Positions 1-6,997 of a stretch of 35,578 nucleotides of DNA are shown in pieces. The notes beneath the pieces are model-generated. The model did not search any database. It saw only the letters and a program-made list of their open reading frames with translations, and was not told where the DNA came from. The position numbers were made by a program, and so were the translations under genes. Source of the DNA: a virus. Positions within the stretch are counted from its first letter, which is position 1. Each line of letters begins with the position of its first letter. Location of the stretch: IMG/VR virus record IMGVR_UViG_3300046004_001066, positions 1 to 35,578 of that record; one strand, given 5' to 3'.

Positions 1-20
1 TAAATCTGTTTGGTTGTTAG

Positions 21-128
21 TGTCGTAAATCGTTGTTGAAACAGATTATTGAAGCTAAATACAATAATAACTTGCAGTCAAAAACGATTGAAGAATTGTC
101 GGAAGAGCTGTTAGCTTTAGACGCTTAG
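21..128 (+). CDS. C-terminal end of an unidentified gene, 5' part missing or interrupted
   Basis: Codons from base 21 to the TAG at 126-128 read as a lysine/glutamate-rich helical tail ending EELSEELLALDA, which looks like a genuine protein C-terminus. The same frame has a TAG at 18-20, so within the window it has no good start (only TTG at 33 or 36). A second frame is open from base 2 to a TAA at 26-28. Either the gene is frameshifted or amber-interrupted just upstream, or an intron boundary lies here. It is followed directly by a strong terminator. Function unknown. Confidence 0.4.
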   Translation, partial: CRKSLLKQIIEAKYNNNLQSKTIEELSEELLALDA

Positions 129-137
129 GCTGTTTTT

Positions 138-164
138 GGAGGTGTTTAGTGACACCTCCTTTTA
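138..164 (+). terminator. Rho-independent terminator
   Basis: GGAGGTGT (138-145) pairs perfectly with ACACCTCC (152-159) around a 6-base loop, followed by TTTT and more T-rich sequence. It lies 10 bases after the stop of the preceding gene. It is the clearest intrinsic terminator in the window. Confidence 0.88.
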
Positions 165-179
165 ATTTGAGAAATAAAA

Positions 180-560
180 ATGACTACCGTACTAGAAGAA
201 AGATTGAAATCGTTACAAAACTCAATTGTCCCACATCATCATTTCAAAATAATGCTAATCAATGAATTTACACATACCAGAAAAGCTATATCTGAAGAAG
301 ATAAAAAATTGCTTCATAAGCAACAATTACAAGATATAGCTGAAGAAGGTTGTGAATGCGGAGACCGATTTTGCTATATTTATGATAGAAATAAGGATAT
401 TGAAAAAGAAATTCGTATTTTAACAAGAAGGATTGAAAACATAGAGCTTCTTGCTAAATGTATTGCTTATAGATTAGAAGATAAAGTTAAGTTTGATGAT
501 ATTTTAAATTTTGCAGGTAAGATTGATGAAGTTATGAATGAATTTGGAGAAATAAAATGA
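180..560 (+). CDS. Hypothetical protein, 126 aa
   Basis: Not recognised. Charged and probably mostly helical, with a His triplet at residues 19-21 and a Cys group (C58, C60, C65; CECGDRFC) that might bind a metal. The start is ATG with GAGAAAT 6 bases upstream. It begins just after the terminator with no evident own promoter, so it may depend on read-through. Its last four bases overlap the next start (ATGA), indicating translational coupling. Confidence 0.72.
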   Translation: MTTVLEERLKSLQNSIVPHHHFKIMLINEFTHTRKAISEEDKKLLHKQQLQDIAEEGCECGDRFCYIYDRNKDIEKEIRILTRRIENIELLAKCIAYRLEDKVKFDDILNFAGKIDEVMNEFGEIK

Positions 561-772
561 ACAGACAGAGTACATGGGTGAGATACTTAGCAAAATCGGA
601 GCAATGGCAAGCCGAAGGATGGCTTATAGGCGACTCTATTGGTACGATTTTTGGAGTATTCAATACAAAAGAATCTGCGCTGGTGGTTTGTGAACAAAGA
701 CAGTCGGAGTGTTGCCTTCCTCCGATAGAACCATTTAGTAGTAGAAGTACCGTAGAGTCTTATGGGTTTTAA
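557..772 (+). CDS. Hypothetical protein, 71 aa
   Basis: Not recognised. A small Trp-containing protein (W7, W18, W22) that starts on an ATGA overlap with the preceding gene, so it is the second cistron of a two-gene unit. No membrane segment or known motif is visible. Confidence 0.65.
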   Translation: MNRQSTWVRYLAKSEQWQAEGWLIGDSIGTIFGVFNTKESALVVCEQRQSECCLPPIEPFSSRSTVESYGF

Positions 773-797
773 CTAAAATACTTTAGGAGGACTTAAA

Positions 798-827
798 ATG
801 AACACATTTGCACCCATGGGAAGCTAG
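798..827 (+). CDS. Nine-codon leader-peptide-like ORF (MNTFAPMGS)
   Basis: A full Shine-Dalgarno (AGGAGG, 786-791) sits 6 bases before this ATG, better than at almost any long gene in the window. Yet the frame closes after nine codons. The TAG stop lies inside the 5' arm of a terminator-like hairpin (820-843). That geometry resembles an attenuation leader, but a remnant start codon left by deletion of a gene is equally possible. Confidence 0.4.
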   Translation: MNTFAPMGS

Positions 828-848
828 AAACACACCTAGCTTTATTTT
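820..848 (+). terminator. Terminator or attenuator overlapping the short ORF
   Basis: AAGCTAG (821-827) pairs with CTAGCTT (836-842), with an outer G-T pair, an 8-base loop and a following TATTTTG. A ribosome stopped at the TAG of the nine-codon ORF would cover the 5' arm. Confidence 0.6.
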
Positions 849-892
849 GCAAGATGTGAATTAAAACCATAGGTCGTTTTTATAAATAACGC

Positions 893-921
893 TTGTAGTA
901 CAAGTAACACTAATATATAAT
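893..921 (+). promoter_or_regulatory. Sigma-70-like promoter with palindrome
   Basis: TTGTAG (893-898), 17 bases, TATAAT (916-921). The -35 overlaps the palindrome CTTGTAGTACAAG, one of the recurring GTAGTAC sites. Downstream, TTAACC/GGTTAA and CTGGTT/AACCAG form two mutually exclusive leader hairpins at about 922-952. Confidence 0.72.
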
Positions 922-968
922 TTTAACCACTGGTTAATTTCAACCAGATTATTTTTGGAGAAATGAAA

Positions 969-1733
969 ATGAAAAAAGAACAAATTGCTGTAGAGCTTAC
1001 CGATAACCAATTACGCGGTATATTTGACAGATGTCCGTATAAAGCTACTTTTGATGAGTTTGTTGAAGGGTATCGTGAATGGGCTAAAACTCAGAATTTA
1101 GTTAAACCAGAAGTTAAAGAAATTACTGTAGGGTTTACAGATGAGCAGATAATAGATTTTGGTAAACATCATTACGGATACGGAACACGATGCAATTGTT
1201 TTGTAAATGATTTCAAAAAATGGCAGGTGACCCAAACCTTCGTACAACCGCAGCAATTTGAGCCAGTAGTTGTGGGGCTTAGTGATAAGCAGGTTTCGGA
1301 TATTTCGGAAGCGATTGTAACGAACTTGTGCATTGGAAAATCATTGTGGGAAGACGTAAGTTATGAGATTTCACGCTACCTTAAAACCCAAACCTTCGTA
1401 CAGGCGCAGTTATTTGATCCAAGCTGGGACATAATCCCAAGCCGCGTTGATGAAGTTGAGATTGTTATGAACTATTGTAAAGATGGAATGATACTTGATA
1501 ATGGAAGTAACTTTTTGATTAGTTACAAACGCCCTAAGCCACCCGCGCCGAAAGTTGAGGTTGACAAAGACTACTACCACAAAAAAACCCGAGATATTTA
1601 CACCGCCTTAGGGTTTATCAGAACTTACGTTAATGGCGGCTGGGAGGATTACGTTAAGTATGCAAACGGGAATGGTGAATATAGCAAGCCCATTGACGAT
1701 TTCCTTGCTAAGTTTGAGAGGGTGCAATCGTGA
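969..1733 (+). CDS. Hypothetical repeat protein, 254 aa
   Basis: Not recognised by family. It contains three copies of a roughly 50-residue unit. Each opens with V-[EG]-[LF]-[TS]-D-x-Q and closes with a W/Y-x3-TQ-[NT]-[LF]-V motif followed by Q/P-rich linkers. ATG 969 is preferred over 963 because TTGGAG then lies 8 bases upstream, as at other genes here. The C-terminal 60 residues (DKDYYHKKTRDIYTALGF region) do not belong to the repeat. It is transcribed from the promoter at 893. Confidence 0.75.
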   Translation: MKKEQIAVELTDNQLRGIFDRCPYKATFDEFVEGYREWAKTQNLVKPEVKEITVGFTDEQIIDFGKHHYGYGTRCNCFVNDFKKWQVTQTFVQPQQFEPVVVGLSDKQVSDISEAIVTNLCIGKSLWEDVSYEISRYLKTQTFVQAQLFDPSWDIIPSRVDEVEIVMNYCKDGMILDNGSNFLISYKRPKPPAPKVEVDKDYYHKKTRDIYTALGFIRTYVNGGWEDYVKYANGNGEYSKPIDDFLAKFERVQS

Positions 1734-1960
1734 GTGAATTTAAACTAGAAGAACACATTAAGAATTTTAGTGTTCATATTATACCAGGGTAGTATCCACA
1801 AGACACATATGACATTGTGAATTTTTACAATTCCTTTTTGTACGAGAAAGGAGTCAGCAGAGATATTAGGCATTTCTTAGCAAGTGAGTTAGCAGCAATG
1901 ATGCTTGAAATTGAACGGCTACAGTCTGAGCTTGCGAAGTTTGAGAAGGTTATCGAATGA
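1730..1960 (+). pseudogene. Small gene interrupted by an in-frame amber codon
   Basis: GTG at 1730 overlaps the TGA of the preceding gene, and the frame stays open to a TGA at 1958-1960 except for one TAG at 1790-1792 (codon 21). Both sides look like real protein. The second half carries a coiled-coil-like segment (MMLEIERLQSELAKFEKVIE), and the final TGA overlaps the next ATG. A single substitution such as CAG to TAG explains it. Functional read-through cannot be excluded. The original product would be about 76 residues, function unknown. Confidence 0.6.
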
Positions 1961-2190
1961 TTGACTACATTTTAATCGCTTTGCTTCTCATGTGCGGATT
2001 ACCTTTAATCGTGTTTGCGTTCGCTTTGCTTCTCATGTGCGGATTACCTTTAATCGTGTTTGCATTTGTCGAGTACGTTTTATTCGAGCCAAAATGCAAG
2101 CATAAAAAATTCTCAACACGCGACAGTTATCACAAGAAAGTTTGTGTTGACTGTGGTTTTGAAGTTTCAACTGATGGAGTTAAAAAATGA
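1957..2190 (+). CDS. Small membrane protein with duplicated hydrophobic segment and zinc-ribbon-like tail, 77 aa
   Basis: The N-terminal half is hydrophobic and contains an exact repeat of 15 residues (ALLLMCGLPLIVFAF twice), encoded by a 45-base tandem duplication. The soluble tail has C-x-H near residue 47 and a CVDC pair near residue 65, a plausible zinc-binding site. One membrane helix became two long or re-entrant segments by the duplication. It is coupled by ATGA overlaps on both sides. Confidence 0.7.
   Translation: MIDYILIALLLMCGLPLIVFAFALLLMCGLPLIVFAFVEYVLFEPKCKHKKFSTRDSYHKKVCVDCGFEVSTDGVKK
1976..2065 (+). repeat. 45-bp tandem duplication (two copies, 44/45 identical)
   Basis: Bases 1976-2020 and 2021-2065 are identical except one position (G at 2019, A at 2064). 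The unit is exactly 15 codons, so the reading frame is kept and a hydrophobic segment is doubled. Confidence 0.93.
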
Positions 2191-2498
2191 CAATTAAACA
2201 CACACCTGCCCCTGATCCTTGGGTAGCGGAAGATAATTATATTTTAGATGCTATGGGCAATACTGTTGCAATTTGTGGTGATGATGGAAGTTATAACGGT
2301 GCAGACGAAGCCAACGCAAAACTAATCCAACGCGCCCCGCTTCTTCTTGAAGAAAACGAGCGACTGAAAACATCGAACACTGAGCTGTTTGAGGCTTTGC
2401 GTAGCGTCGTGAATACGCATGATTTCCAGCAACTCACAGATACTATTGTAATCAAACAAGCGAAAGCTACAATTGAAAAATATAAGGAAACACTATGA
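2187..2498 (+). CDS. Phage hypothetical protein of the ANAxLIxxAPxLLEE type, 103 aa
   Basis: It starts HTPAPDPWVAED and contains ADEANAKLIQRAPLLLEENE. This is the arrangement of a very common small early phage protein: an N-terminal HTPGPW-like segment, then an amphipathic helix with ANARLIAAAPELLEAL. No biochemical role is established. Starts and ends in ATGA overlaps. Confidence 0.75.
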   Translation: MTIKHTPAPDPWVAEDNYILDAMGNTVAICGDDGSYNGADEANAKLIQRAPLLLEENERLKTSNTELFEALRSVVNTHDFQQLTDTIVIKQAKATIEKYKETL

Positions 2499-2776
2499 TA
2501 ATTCTACTTGATGAACCTGAAGCAATCGACATACTTGAGAAAACTAAACTGTCACAGGTTGGGCTTAATGTGAGACAAGTATTACCTAATGAGCGTAAAA
2601 ACGCTAGGCAGCGTGAATATGTTGCTAGGAATAAAGCTACAGTATATGAGAGACAAAAGCCTTATTGTGAAAAGTATGCTCAATCTGAGAAAGCTAAAGC
2701 TACACGCGCTGCTTGGCGTGAAAAGAATCGTGAGAAGATTCGGGAGTATGATAATGCTAGGAATAAATTGAAATAA
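2495..2776 (+). CDS. Basic helical protein, 93 aa
   Basis: Rich in Arg/Lys/Glu with repeated motifs such as YVARNKATVYERQKPY and WREKNREKIREYDNARN. Comparable K/N/E/R-rich repeats occur beside HNH or GIY-YIG domains in phage endonucleases, so this may be a nuclease fragment or a nucleic-acid-binding protein. No catalytic motif is present. ATGA overlap with the preceding gene. Confidence 0.62.
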   Translation: MIILLDEPEAIDILEKTKLSQVGLNVRQVLPNERKNARQREYVARNKATVYERQKPYCEKYAQSEKAKATRAAWREKNREKIREYDNARNKLK

Positions 2777-2779
2777 ATA

Positions 2780-2820
2780 TTGACAACCCCGTAGTGCGTT
2801 ATTACAATAAGCCGCACTAC
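2780..2820 (+). promoter_or_regulatory. Strong promoter with operator-like inverted repeat
   Basis: TTGACA (2780-2785), 17 bases, TACAAT (2803-2808). GTAGTGCG (2791-2798) and CGCACTAC (2813-2820) are perfect inverted arms bracketing the -10 box, as expected for a repressor site. Drives the gene at 2838 and the ligase. Confidence 0.82.
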
Positions 2821-2837
2821 TTACTTGGAGAAACAAA

Positions 2838-3068
2838 ATGTCTAAAGAAAACTATCAGCTTCCTATCTCACCCGCGCATGGCAAAAATTTAGATTTGCTT
2901 ATTGGCGATAAATGTGAATTCTATTGCGCGGAGTTATCGCGCGTGGTGGCGGTTACCATTACAGATTATGAGGATAATCATGGGGTTATAACTTATTATA
3001 CAGGCGAATGTGATAAGCGGCAGGAATTTCGCTTCACGAACGAAGTCGTCACAAAAACTTTCAAATAA
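2838..3068 (+). CDS. Hypothetical protein, 76 aa
   Basis: Not recognised. A compact, probably beta-rich protein (VVAVTITDYEDNHGVITYY). First gene behind a strong promoter, with the standard CTTGGAGAAACAAA leader before ATG. It precedes the DNA ligase by 16 bases and is likely co-transcribed with it. Confidence 0.72.
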   Translation: MSKENYQLPISPAHGKNLDLLIGDKCEFYCAELSRVVAVTITDYEDNHGVITYYTGECDKRQEFRFTNEVVTKTFK

Positions 3069-3084
3069 ACTTAGGGGAAGTGAA

Positions 3085-4107
3085 ATGATAACAACTCTTT
3101 ACAAACGTGATAGTAAAGGAAACACGAGAATTTGGCTTGCTTATGTAATCGATAATTTAATTACCGTGAATCACGGGTTAGAAGGTGGTCGAATTCAAGA
3201 AGACTGGGCGTACTGTTACGGTAAAAACATTGGTAAAGCTAACGAAACTACTCCAGAGCAGCAAGCCGTACTTAAATGCGAAGCCATGTACCGTAAGAAA
3301 GTAGAGCGGGATGGATATAAATACTCCTTAGATGATGAGGACACTTTGATTGCACCAATGCTTTCATTGGATTACACGAAAGTTCCACATCGAGTCCCTG
3401 ACAATGAAACACTTTTCTTATCACCTAAACTAGACGGAGTACGATGCCTGTGGATTCCAGGGAAGGGTTTGCAATCAAGGAAAGGTAAATTTTATAAGAT
3501 TCCTCACATTGAAGCGTTGCTGAAAGATACCAATGTTATTTTAGACGGTGAGTTATGGCTTGAAAGCTATCCGCTTAATGAAATTGTATCAGCTGTTAAA
3601 AAACCGAATATGTTGACACCGAAACTACAATTCCATATATTTGATGTGGTTTCAGAAATGCAATTTACCTCCAGATTGTTTAAGTACAAAAATGAGGTAA
3701 AGCGAATAAACTCACCGTTCATTCAGGCAGTACCACAAGCCTGCCGTAACAAATCAGAAATTGAAGAATCTCATCGGTATTACCTATCATTATCGTATGA
3801 AGGGACTATGATTCGTGTTCCTGAATTCCCTTACCAGCACACACGTTCAGCGTCACTGTTCAAATACAAGGATTTTCAAGAAGCTGAATACTTTGTGACA
3901 GGTGTATCGATTGACAAAGAAGGAAATGGAGTGTTGGAATTTGAAGGATTTAAGGCACGCTGTCGGGGAACGGACGAGTACCGTAGACACCAAGTTGACC
4001 ATCCAAATGAGTATATTGGTAAATTGGCAACGATTCGATATTTTGCGTTAACACCGTTTGGAATACCTCAGTTTCCAGTATGTATAGCAATACGCGATTA
4101 TGAATAA
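3085..4107 (+). CDS. ATP-dependent DNA ligase, 340 aa
   Basis: Seals nicks in duplex DNA with ATP, probably joining Okazaki fragments. Ordered motifs: I (SPKLDGVR, adenylated Lys K115), Ia (SRKG, 131-134), III (LDGELW, 153-158), IIIa (LQFHIFDVV), IV (YEGTMIR, about 238-244) and V (LFKYK, 258-262). A C-terminal OB-fold ends at residue 340. The first 80 residues, with GLEGGRIQEDW and KNIGKANETTPEQQA, resemble the WGR-like N-terminal domain of several phage ligases. ATG 3085 is chosen over an upstream in-frame ATG (3010) because GGGGAAG precedes it and 3010 lies inside the previous gene. Confidence 0.95.
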   Translation: MITTLYKRDSKGNTRIWLAYVIDNLITVNHGLEGGRIQEDWAYCYGKNIGKANETTPEQQAVLKCEAMYRKKVERDGYKYSLDDEDTLIAPMLSLDYTKVPHRVPDNETLFLSPKLDGVRCLWIPGKGLQSRKGKFYKIPHIEALLKDTNVILDGELWLESYPLNEIVSAVKKPNMLTPKLQFHIFDVVSEMQFTSRLFKYKNEVKRINSPFIQAVPQACRNKSEIEESHRYYLSLSYEGTMIRVPEFPYQHTRSASLFKYKDFQEAEYFVTGVSIDKEGNGVLEFEGFKARCRGTDEYRRHQVDHPNEYIGKLATIRYFALTPFGIPQFPVCIAIRDYE

Positions 4108-4112
4108 ATCAA

Positions 4113-4140
4113 TTGATAAATGTAGAGTGATTAGTATTAT
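4113..4140 (+). promoter_or_regulatory. Probable promoter
   Basis: TTGATA (4113-4118), 16 bases, TATTAT (4135-4140). GTAGAGTG (4122-4129) and CACTACTAC (4148-4156) are imperfect inverted arms around the -10 box, similar to other promoters in the window. Confidence 0.6.
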
Positions 4141-4167
4141 AAATTTACACTACTACATGGAGCAACC

Positions 4168-4598
4168 ATGACCAAATTAACAACAATCACAGCAATGTGC
4201 GAGAAAACAGGCATCGCAAGACGTACATTAAGCTACAGAATTAAAACTATGGCTTAGAACCTGTTTATAAGATACACCCAACCAACTATTACGAGTCATT
4301 ACTTGCTATTGCACAAAGAGAGTCTTATTCTGAAGCCCTTATTCATGAAGGCTTAATGTCTATGCCAGAAATAGCTAGACGGTATAGTGTGAATCGTGAA
4401 ACAGTAGCTACTGCTGGACTTCAATATGTGAAAATAGGTTATAATCGCATGTATCTGTACAAAGAATCGGAATTGATAGCTTTAATGGAATCAACTAAGA
4501 TAAACTACACGGGTAGACGTGTATCTAAATATAAACCTGAAACTAAGATAGGTTTTGACAACAAATTAAGTTTAGATTTTTTGAGAGGTGAGTTGTGA
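4168..4598 (+). pseudogene. Helix-turn-helix gene split by a one-base frameshift
   Basis: ATG 4168 (GGAG upstream) opens a frame ending at TAG 4255-4257 after 29 codons with an HTH-like segment (CEKTGIARRTLSYRIK). The sequence continues in the -1 frame from base 4245 as NYGLEPVYKIHPTNYYESLL and runs to the TGA at 4598. One A missing from the A-run at 4243-4246 explains the break. The second half alone (ATG 4356, 80 aa, SMPEIARRYSVNRETVA, an HTH) could still be translated. No classical slippery heptamer is present, so decay or a sequence error is likelier than programmed frameshifting. Confidence 0.62.
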
Positions 4599-5416
4599 GT
4601 AAATTTAGCATTGGTGATTTGGTGATTATTAGAAAAAGCATTGGTATGACTAATGAAGTAGCTAAAATTGATAAAATTGAAGGTGTTGATTATGGCAATA
4701 GCGAATTGCAAATATTGTATTGTTTGTCTAACGGCGAAAAGTATTTCGCCGATAAAATTGAGCTATGGAATCCAAATAAAGATTTAGAAGGTGAATATGT
4801 GCAAAAATTGAAACTAGAGGTTGGTAAGAAGTACCTCACTAGAAATGGTAAAATTGCTAAAATTACTGGTATCCGAGATTCATTATATTGCTTTAGTGGA
4901 TATGCTATTGATGAGGGATTAAATAATACTTGGACTAAGGACGGACGTATTCTTGTAGATAGGAATAAGGATTTTGATTTAATCGAAGAAGTTACAGAGG
5001 AGTTAAAAATGAAAATTGACATGAATAAGAAATATCGTACGCGCGATGGGCGTAGCGTAGAAATTATCTCTGTGAGAGTAGGTTTTAAATACGGCGTAAT
5101 AGGAGTGATTAAAGGTAATTCTATATATTCCACATGGACACTGTACGGTAAAACGTGGGTTAGTGAAGACAATTGTCAAAAAGACTTAATCGAAGTTATC
5201 CCTTACGAAGATTTTAAGATTGACGACAAGGTTTTGGTTAGAAATGATGACGAACTAATGTGGAACAAGCGACATTACGCTAAATTTGAAGACGATTACT
5301 ATTGGTGTTATGATTCTGGTTATACATCTTATACCGCTAGTAAATGTATAACTGAGTGGAAACAATGTATCAAATTCGAGGATTACACTCCTGATATGGG
5401 CGAGATTGTAGAATAA
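4595..5416 (+). CDS. Phage protein with three repeated beta-rich units, 273 aa
   Basis: GTG start overlapping the previous TGA, with GAGAGGTG upstream. Two clear units of about 60 residues (from residue 73 and again from about 139) share the pattern GKKY.TR.G...I..IR, then .TW...G, then DLIEE. A more divergent third unit starts near residue 205, and the N-terminus resembles a fourth. This short domain (YRTRDGR...W...G...DL) is widespread in phage hypothetical proteins, with no known function. Confidence 0.75.
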   Translation: MSKFSIGDLVIIRKSIGMTNEVAKIDKIEGVDYGNSELQILYCLSNGEKYFADKIELWNPNKDLEGEYVQKLKLEVGKKYLTRNGKIAKITGIRDSLYCFSGYAIDEGLNNTWTKDGRILVDRNKDFDLIEEVTEELKMKIDMNKKYRTRDGRSVEIISVRVGFKYGVIGVIKGNSIYSTWTLYGKTWVSEDNCQKDLIEVIPYEDFKIDDKVLVRNDDELMWNKRHYAKFEDDYYWCYDSGYTSYTASKCITEWKQCIKFEDYTPDMGEIVE

Positions 5417-5420
5417 ACTG

Positions 5421-5449
5421 TTGTGCTACTGGCGAAAGCGTAGTACACT
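5421..5449 (+). promoter_or_regulatory. Promoter with GTAGTAC site
   Basis: TTGTGC (5421-5426), 17 bases, TACACT (5444-5449). GTGCTAC (5423-5429) and GTAGTAC (5440-5446) are inverted arms with one mismatch. The second arm runs into the -10 box. Confidence 0.68.
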
Positions 5450-5478
5450 AAAAACCTTACTAATTTGGAGACACAATT

Positions 5479-6081
5479 ATGAACCTATTTAAAAAATTAT
5501 TCGGCAAAGCCGCTAATGAAGCGTCTATTACAATTAGTGTAAATGCGCCTGTTGAATTTACCGACATCGCGCTGGTTGCTGATACTATCACGCAACCCAT
5601 AGAAATAAAAAACGCACTCCGATTACTGGATAGCAATAACAAACCCTACGAACTTAACTCACGCGAAGCTGAGTTATTTGTGAGAGAAATCTTAATGGAA
5701 AACTCGCTTAAACCTAAAACTAACGTTGGGGCATCGTTAAACGCGGCTAGAATGGACGGCAGCTTAGATTGTGACAAAATTGGTAATCGTTGGCATTACA
5801 ACCGCGCAGACTTAGCGCAATGGGCTAACGAACACTATCTGAATGGTGCAGGGCGTACTAGCAAGGATTTGTCACATGCTGATGTTAAGCGATTGGCTAA
5901 ACTTGAATCTAAGATGGCTTTGTCTGATGTTAAGCCATTTACGGCGCAGGACTTGGTTAGCAGAGGTTATAATGTGTCGGTTGTTGCAAGCGGGGATAAG
6001 AAAACGAAGGAGTTGCATGGAAGATTGAATTTGTCACAAATTGAGAAAAAAGGGTATCAGTTAGTTATCAGCAAGCGTTAG
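5479..6081 (+). CDS. Hypothetical protein, 200 aa
   Basis: Not recognised. Starts with a short basic amphipathic segment (MNLFKKLFGKAANE) that could touch a membrane or nucleic acid. The middle holds a possible helix-turn-helix (VGASLNAARMDGSLDCDKIG). The C-terminus is Lys-rich. Own promoter at 5421 and a TTTGGAG ribosome site. Confidence 0.72.
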   Translation: MNLFKKLFGKAANEASITISVNAPVEFTDIALVADTITQPIEIKNALRLLDSNNKPYELNSREAELFVREILMENSLKPKTNVGASLNAARMDGSLDCDKIGNRWHYNRADLAQWANEHYLNGAGRTSKDLSHADVKRLAKLESKMALSDVKPFTAQDLVSRGYNVSVVASGDKKTKELHGRLNLSQIEKKGYQLVISKR

Positions 6082-6122
6082 GTAAATGACGCACAAGGAC
6101 GTGCTTAACTTTGGAGAATGAA

Positions 6123-6791
6123 ATGGGAAAAAAAATTGATTTAACTGGACAACGGTTTGGTAGATTAGTAGTTTTAGGTGAAAGTAGCGAGCGTATCGGA
6201 AATAAGAAACAATTTGGATGGCGATGTTTATGCGACTGCGGTAACGAAAAAACCATCCTTACTAATAGATTTAAAAGTGGTCGTACAAAATCTTGCGGAT
6301 GCTTACAAAAAGAATCGGCAGTGAAAAATGGAAGGACTCAGGTAATAGACATCACAGGGGGAAGATTTGGAAAACTTGTAGCAATAAAACCTACAGATGA
6401 AAGGTATCGTGCATACGTCAAATGGTTGTGCAAATGTGATTGTGGTAATGAATCTAAGGTTGTTATAAGCGAGTTATTAAAAGGTAGAACTAACTCATGC
6501 GGATGCTTACAAAAAGAAAAAGCTGTTAAATTAGGAAGAAGTTGTGCATTAGATGTTACAGGTGAAAGATTTGGACGACTTTTAGCTATTAAACCTACTT
6601 CTGAAAGAGATGGAAGTTCTATTAAATGGTTATTCAAATGCGATTGTGGTAATGAAAAGATTATTTCTGTTAAAGCTGCGAAAAATGGAACTGCAAAATC
6701 CTGCGGATGTCTAAGTAAAGAACTAAACATAAACAAGATTTCATTCTCCCAACGCAGACAATATATCCATGAAAATCTCCCTTCTCACTGA
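6123..6791 (+). CDS. Triple zinc-motif repeat protein, 222 aa
   Basis: Three tandem repeats of about 67 residues. Each is [LIV]-[DT]-[IVL]-TG-x-RFG-[RK]-L, then K/R-W-L-x-K/C-CDCGNE and, about 17 residues on, SCGCL. The four cysteines per repeat (CxC and CxC) form a likely zinc site. This unit is known as the N-terminal part of phage HNH and AP2-type homing endonucleases. Here no nuclease domain follows, so it may be a DNA-binding remnant or a recruited regulator. ATG 6123 is chosen because TTGGAG lies 6 bases upstream. Confidence 0.8.
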   Translation: MGKKIDLTGQRFGRLVVLGESSERIGNKKQFGWRCLCDCGNEKTILTNRFKSGRTKSCGCLQKESAVKNGRTQVIDITGGRFGKLVAIKPTDERYRAYVKWLCKCDCGNESKVVISELLKGRTNSCGCLQKEKAVKLGRSCALDVTGERFGRLLAIKPTSERDGSSIKWLFKCDCGNEKIISVKAAKNGTAKSCGCLSKELNINKISFSQRRQYIHENLPSH

Positions 6792-6957
6792 AATCCGTCG
6801 TGCGAAAATGCTATCGTCGCTGCACCAAGACGTAGATTTAATCACGATTATGCGCTATCATAGAGGCGTATTGATTAAGCGCAGTGGGACTGGGTTACCG
6901 TTGTTTGTGGTATTACCTGCGGACATAATGATAAATAACTTGAATCTTGGCAACTAA
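6769..6957 (+). CDS. Possible small protein, 62 aa
   Basis: Overlaps the end of the zinc-repeat gene by 23 bases in another frame and lacks a clear ribosome-binding site. The translation (TIMRYHRGVLIKRSGTGLPL region) looks protein-like and fills a gap that would otherwise be empty. Not recognised. Confidence 0.42.
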   Translation: MKISLLTEIRRAKMLSSLHQDVDLITIMRYHRGVLIKRSGTGLPLFVVLPADIMINNLNLGN

Positions 6958-6968
6958 CGTAGTACACT
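6940..6968 (+). promoter_or_regulatory. Promoter of the RHH gene, with GTAGTAC site
   Basis: TTGAAT (6940-6945), 17 bases, TACACT (6963-6968). GTAGTAC (6959-6965) runs into the -10 box exactly as at 5440 and 8998. Confidence 0.62.
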
Positions 6969-6997
6969 TATCACACATTATAAATAAGGAGCTATCA

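Noticed and set aside
4239-4257. Programmed -1 frameshift in the HTH gene
   Set aside because: The sequence around the shift does not provide a slippery heptamer that keeps tRNA pairing in the -1 frame. A one-base deletion is simpler.
4690-5172. A 160-codon open frame on the minus strand
   Set aside because: It lies antisense to the repeat-domain gene at 4595, has no ribosome site, and its composition mirrors the + strand codons. All other good genes are on +.
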